Shown piece by piece: positions 12,943 through 13,235 of a DNA stretch of 13,235 bases. The notes under the pieces are model-generated. The model was not told the DNA's origin, ran no database searches, and saw only the letters and a list, made by a program, of their open reading frames with translations. The position numbers and the translations under genes are program-made. Source of the DNA: DASXTK01 sp036505485. Its GTDB lineage: Bacteria; Actinomycetota; Acidimicrobiia; Acidimicrobiales; VFJN01. The stretch lies in the NCBI GenBank assembly GCA_036505485.1, contig DASXTK010000356.1, positions 1-13,235 on the forward strand, written 5' to 3'. Numbering within the stretch: the first letter of the stretch is position 1; each line of letters begins with the position of its first letter.

Positions 12943-13235
12943 CTAGGCCAGGTCTCCGGCGGCTGCGGGGTCGACGATCCAGAGGATGTTCTCGGCCTGG
13001 ATGTGGGTGGCCGGCAGGCTCGGGTCGCCGGCGGCCACACCGGCCAACGCGGCCCGCTTCTCCTCGCCCGACACCGTGACCAGCACCAGCCGGGCCCGGG
13101 CGATGCCGGCGAAGGTGAACGTCATCCGCTCATAGGGGTTGCGGCCGGACGGGTCGTGGTTCATGACCACCAGCCGCCCGGGGTCGGCCTCGAGGGCCGG
13201 TGAGCTCGGGAACAGCGAGGCGATGTGGCCGTCGG
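12943..13235 (-). CDS. pgl: 6-phosphogluconolactonase, C-terminal part (runs off right edge)
   Basis: Pgl hydrolyses 6-phosphogluconolactone to 6-phosphogluconate in the oxidative pentose phosphate pathway. The visible 97 codons or so begin inside the conserved DGHIASLFPSSPALEAD segment, which matches the GxxDGHxASLFPxxxAL signature of the SOL/DevB family and carries its active-site His. They continue through RMTFTFAGIARARLVLVTVSGEEKRAAL, which matches the strand and helix before the family's C-terminus. ASHI-type residues appear as LPATHIQ near the end. The frame stays open to the right edge, so the start lies outside the window. The stop is TAG at 12945-12943, 63 nt before the cyclase start on the same strand. 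In actinobacteria pgl usually follows zwf and opcA, which may lie just outside. Confidence 0.9.
   Translation of the reverse strand, partial: DGHIASLFPSSPALEADPGRLVVMNHDPSGRNPYERMTFTFAGIARARLVLVTVSGEEKRAALAGVAAGDPSLPATHIQAENILWIVDPAAAGDLA

Noticed and set aside
1..13235. CRISPR array, tRNA, rRNA, insertion sequence or phage genes
   Set aside because: No spaced repeats, transposase or integrase motifs, tRNA-like cloverleaf with a T-loop, or rRNA sequence could be recognised on either strand.

Overview
This window is G+C-rich throughout and looks like the chromosome of an actinobacterium. The strongest taxonomic clues are a single-polypeptide FbiC (fused CofG/CofH, the actinobacterial form of the F420-precursor enzyme), a six-helix membrane cyclase of the HAMP plus class III type known from mycobacteria, and a decayed copy of the ILDTRDG surface-protein domain. 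That domain is abundant in deep-branching actinobacteria such as Acidimicrobiia; placing the organism there is inference. I see no insertion sequence, prophage, CRISPR array, tRNA or rRNA, so this reads as an ordinary chromosomal region with one small decayed patch.

Left part (1-2310): the start of an alpha/beta hydrolase runs off the left edge on the minus strand. Divergent from it is a secreted lipoprotein of the PQQ-dependent sugar dehydrogenase family, ending at a 12-bp hairpin. The hairpin overlaps the end of a frameshifted, internally deleted remnant of an ILDTRDG domain on the minus strand. An 11-bp tandem repeat follows, then a 41-residue protein with a strong Shine-Dalgarno sequence, then a near-perfect 23-bp hairpin.

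Middle part (2320-6318): a tightly packed plus-strand operon starts just after an apparent leaderless promoter. It encodes a flavin reductase-like flavoprotein, a PLP enzyme resembling sphingosine-1-phosphate lyase, MobA, a single-domain rhodanese and ribonuclease D. The first four genes are separated by 3 nt or overlap by 4 nt. A small charge-segregated protein with a CxxC...HxxxC motif follows.

Right part (6663-13235): a conserved cysteine-cluster protein lies on the minus strand, divergent from a 65-residue protein whose stop codon overlaps that of a convergent LOG-family protein. Upstream of the LOG gene on the same strand are fbiC, a run of four hairpins, a six-helix adenylate cyclase and the 3' part of pgl. 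FbiC makes the deazaflavin chromophore of F420. Pgl hydrolyses 6-phosphogluconolactone, the product of both the NADP- and F420-dependent glucose-6-phosphate dehydrogenases, so F420 and pentose-phosphate functions may meet here (inference).

Regulation: four genes have a TANNNT hexamer 6-10 nt before the start codon and no Shine-Dalgarno sequence, which suggests leaderless transcription. No clearly new multi-gene system is evident. The observations most worth following are the decayed domain, the 41-residue protein with its hairpin, the mixed PLP/flavin/MobA/rhodanese/RNase D operon, and the hairpin run upstream of fbiC.
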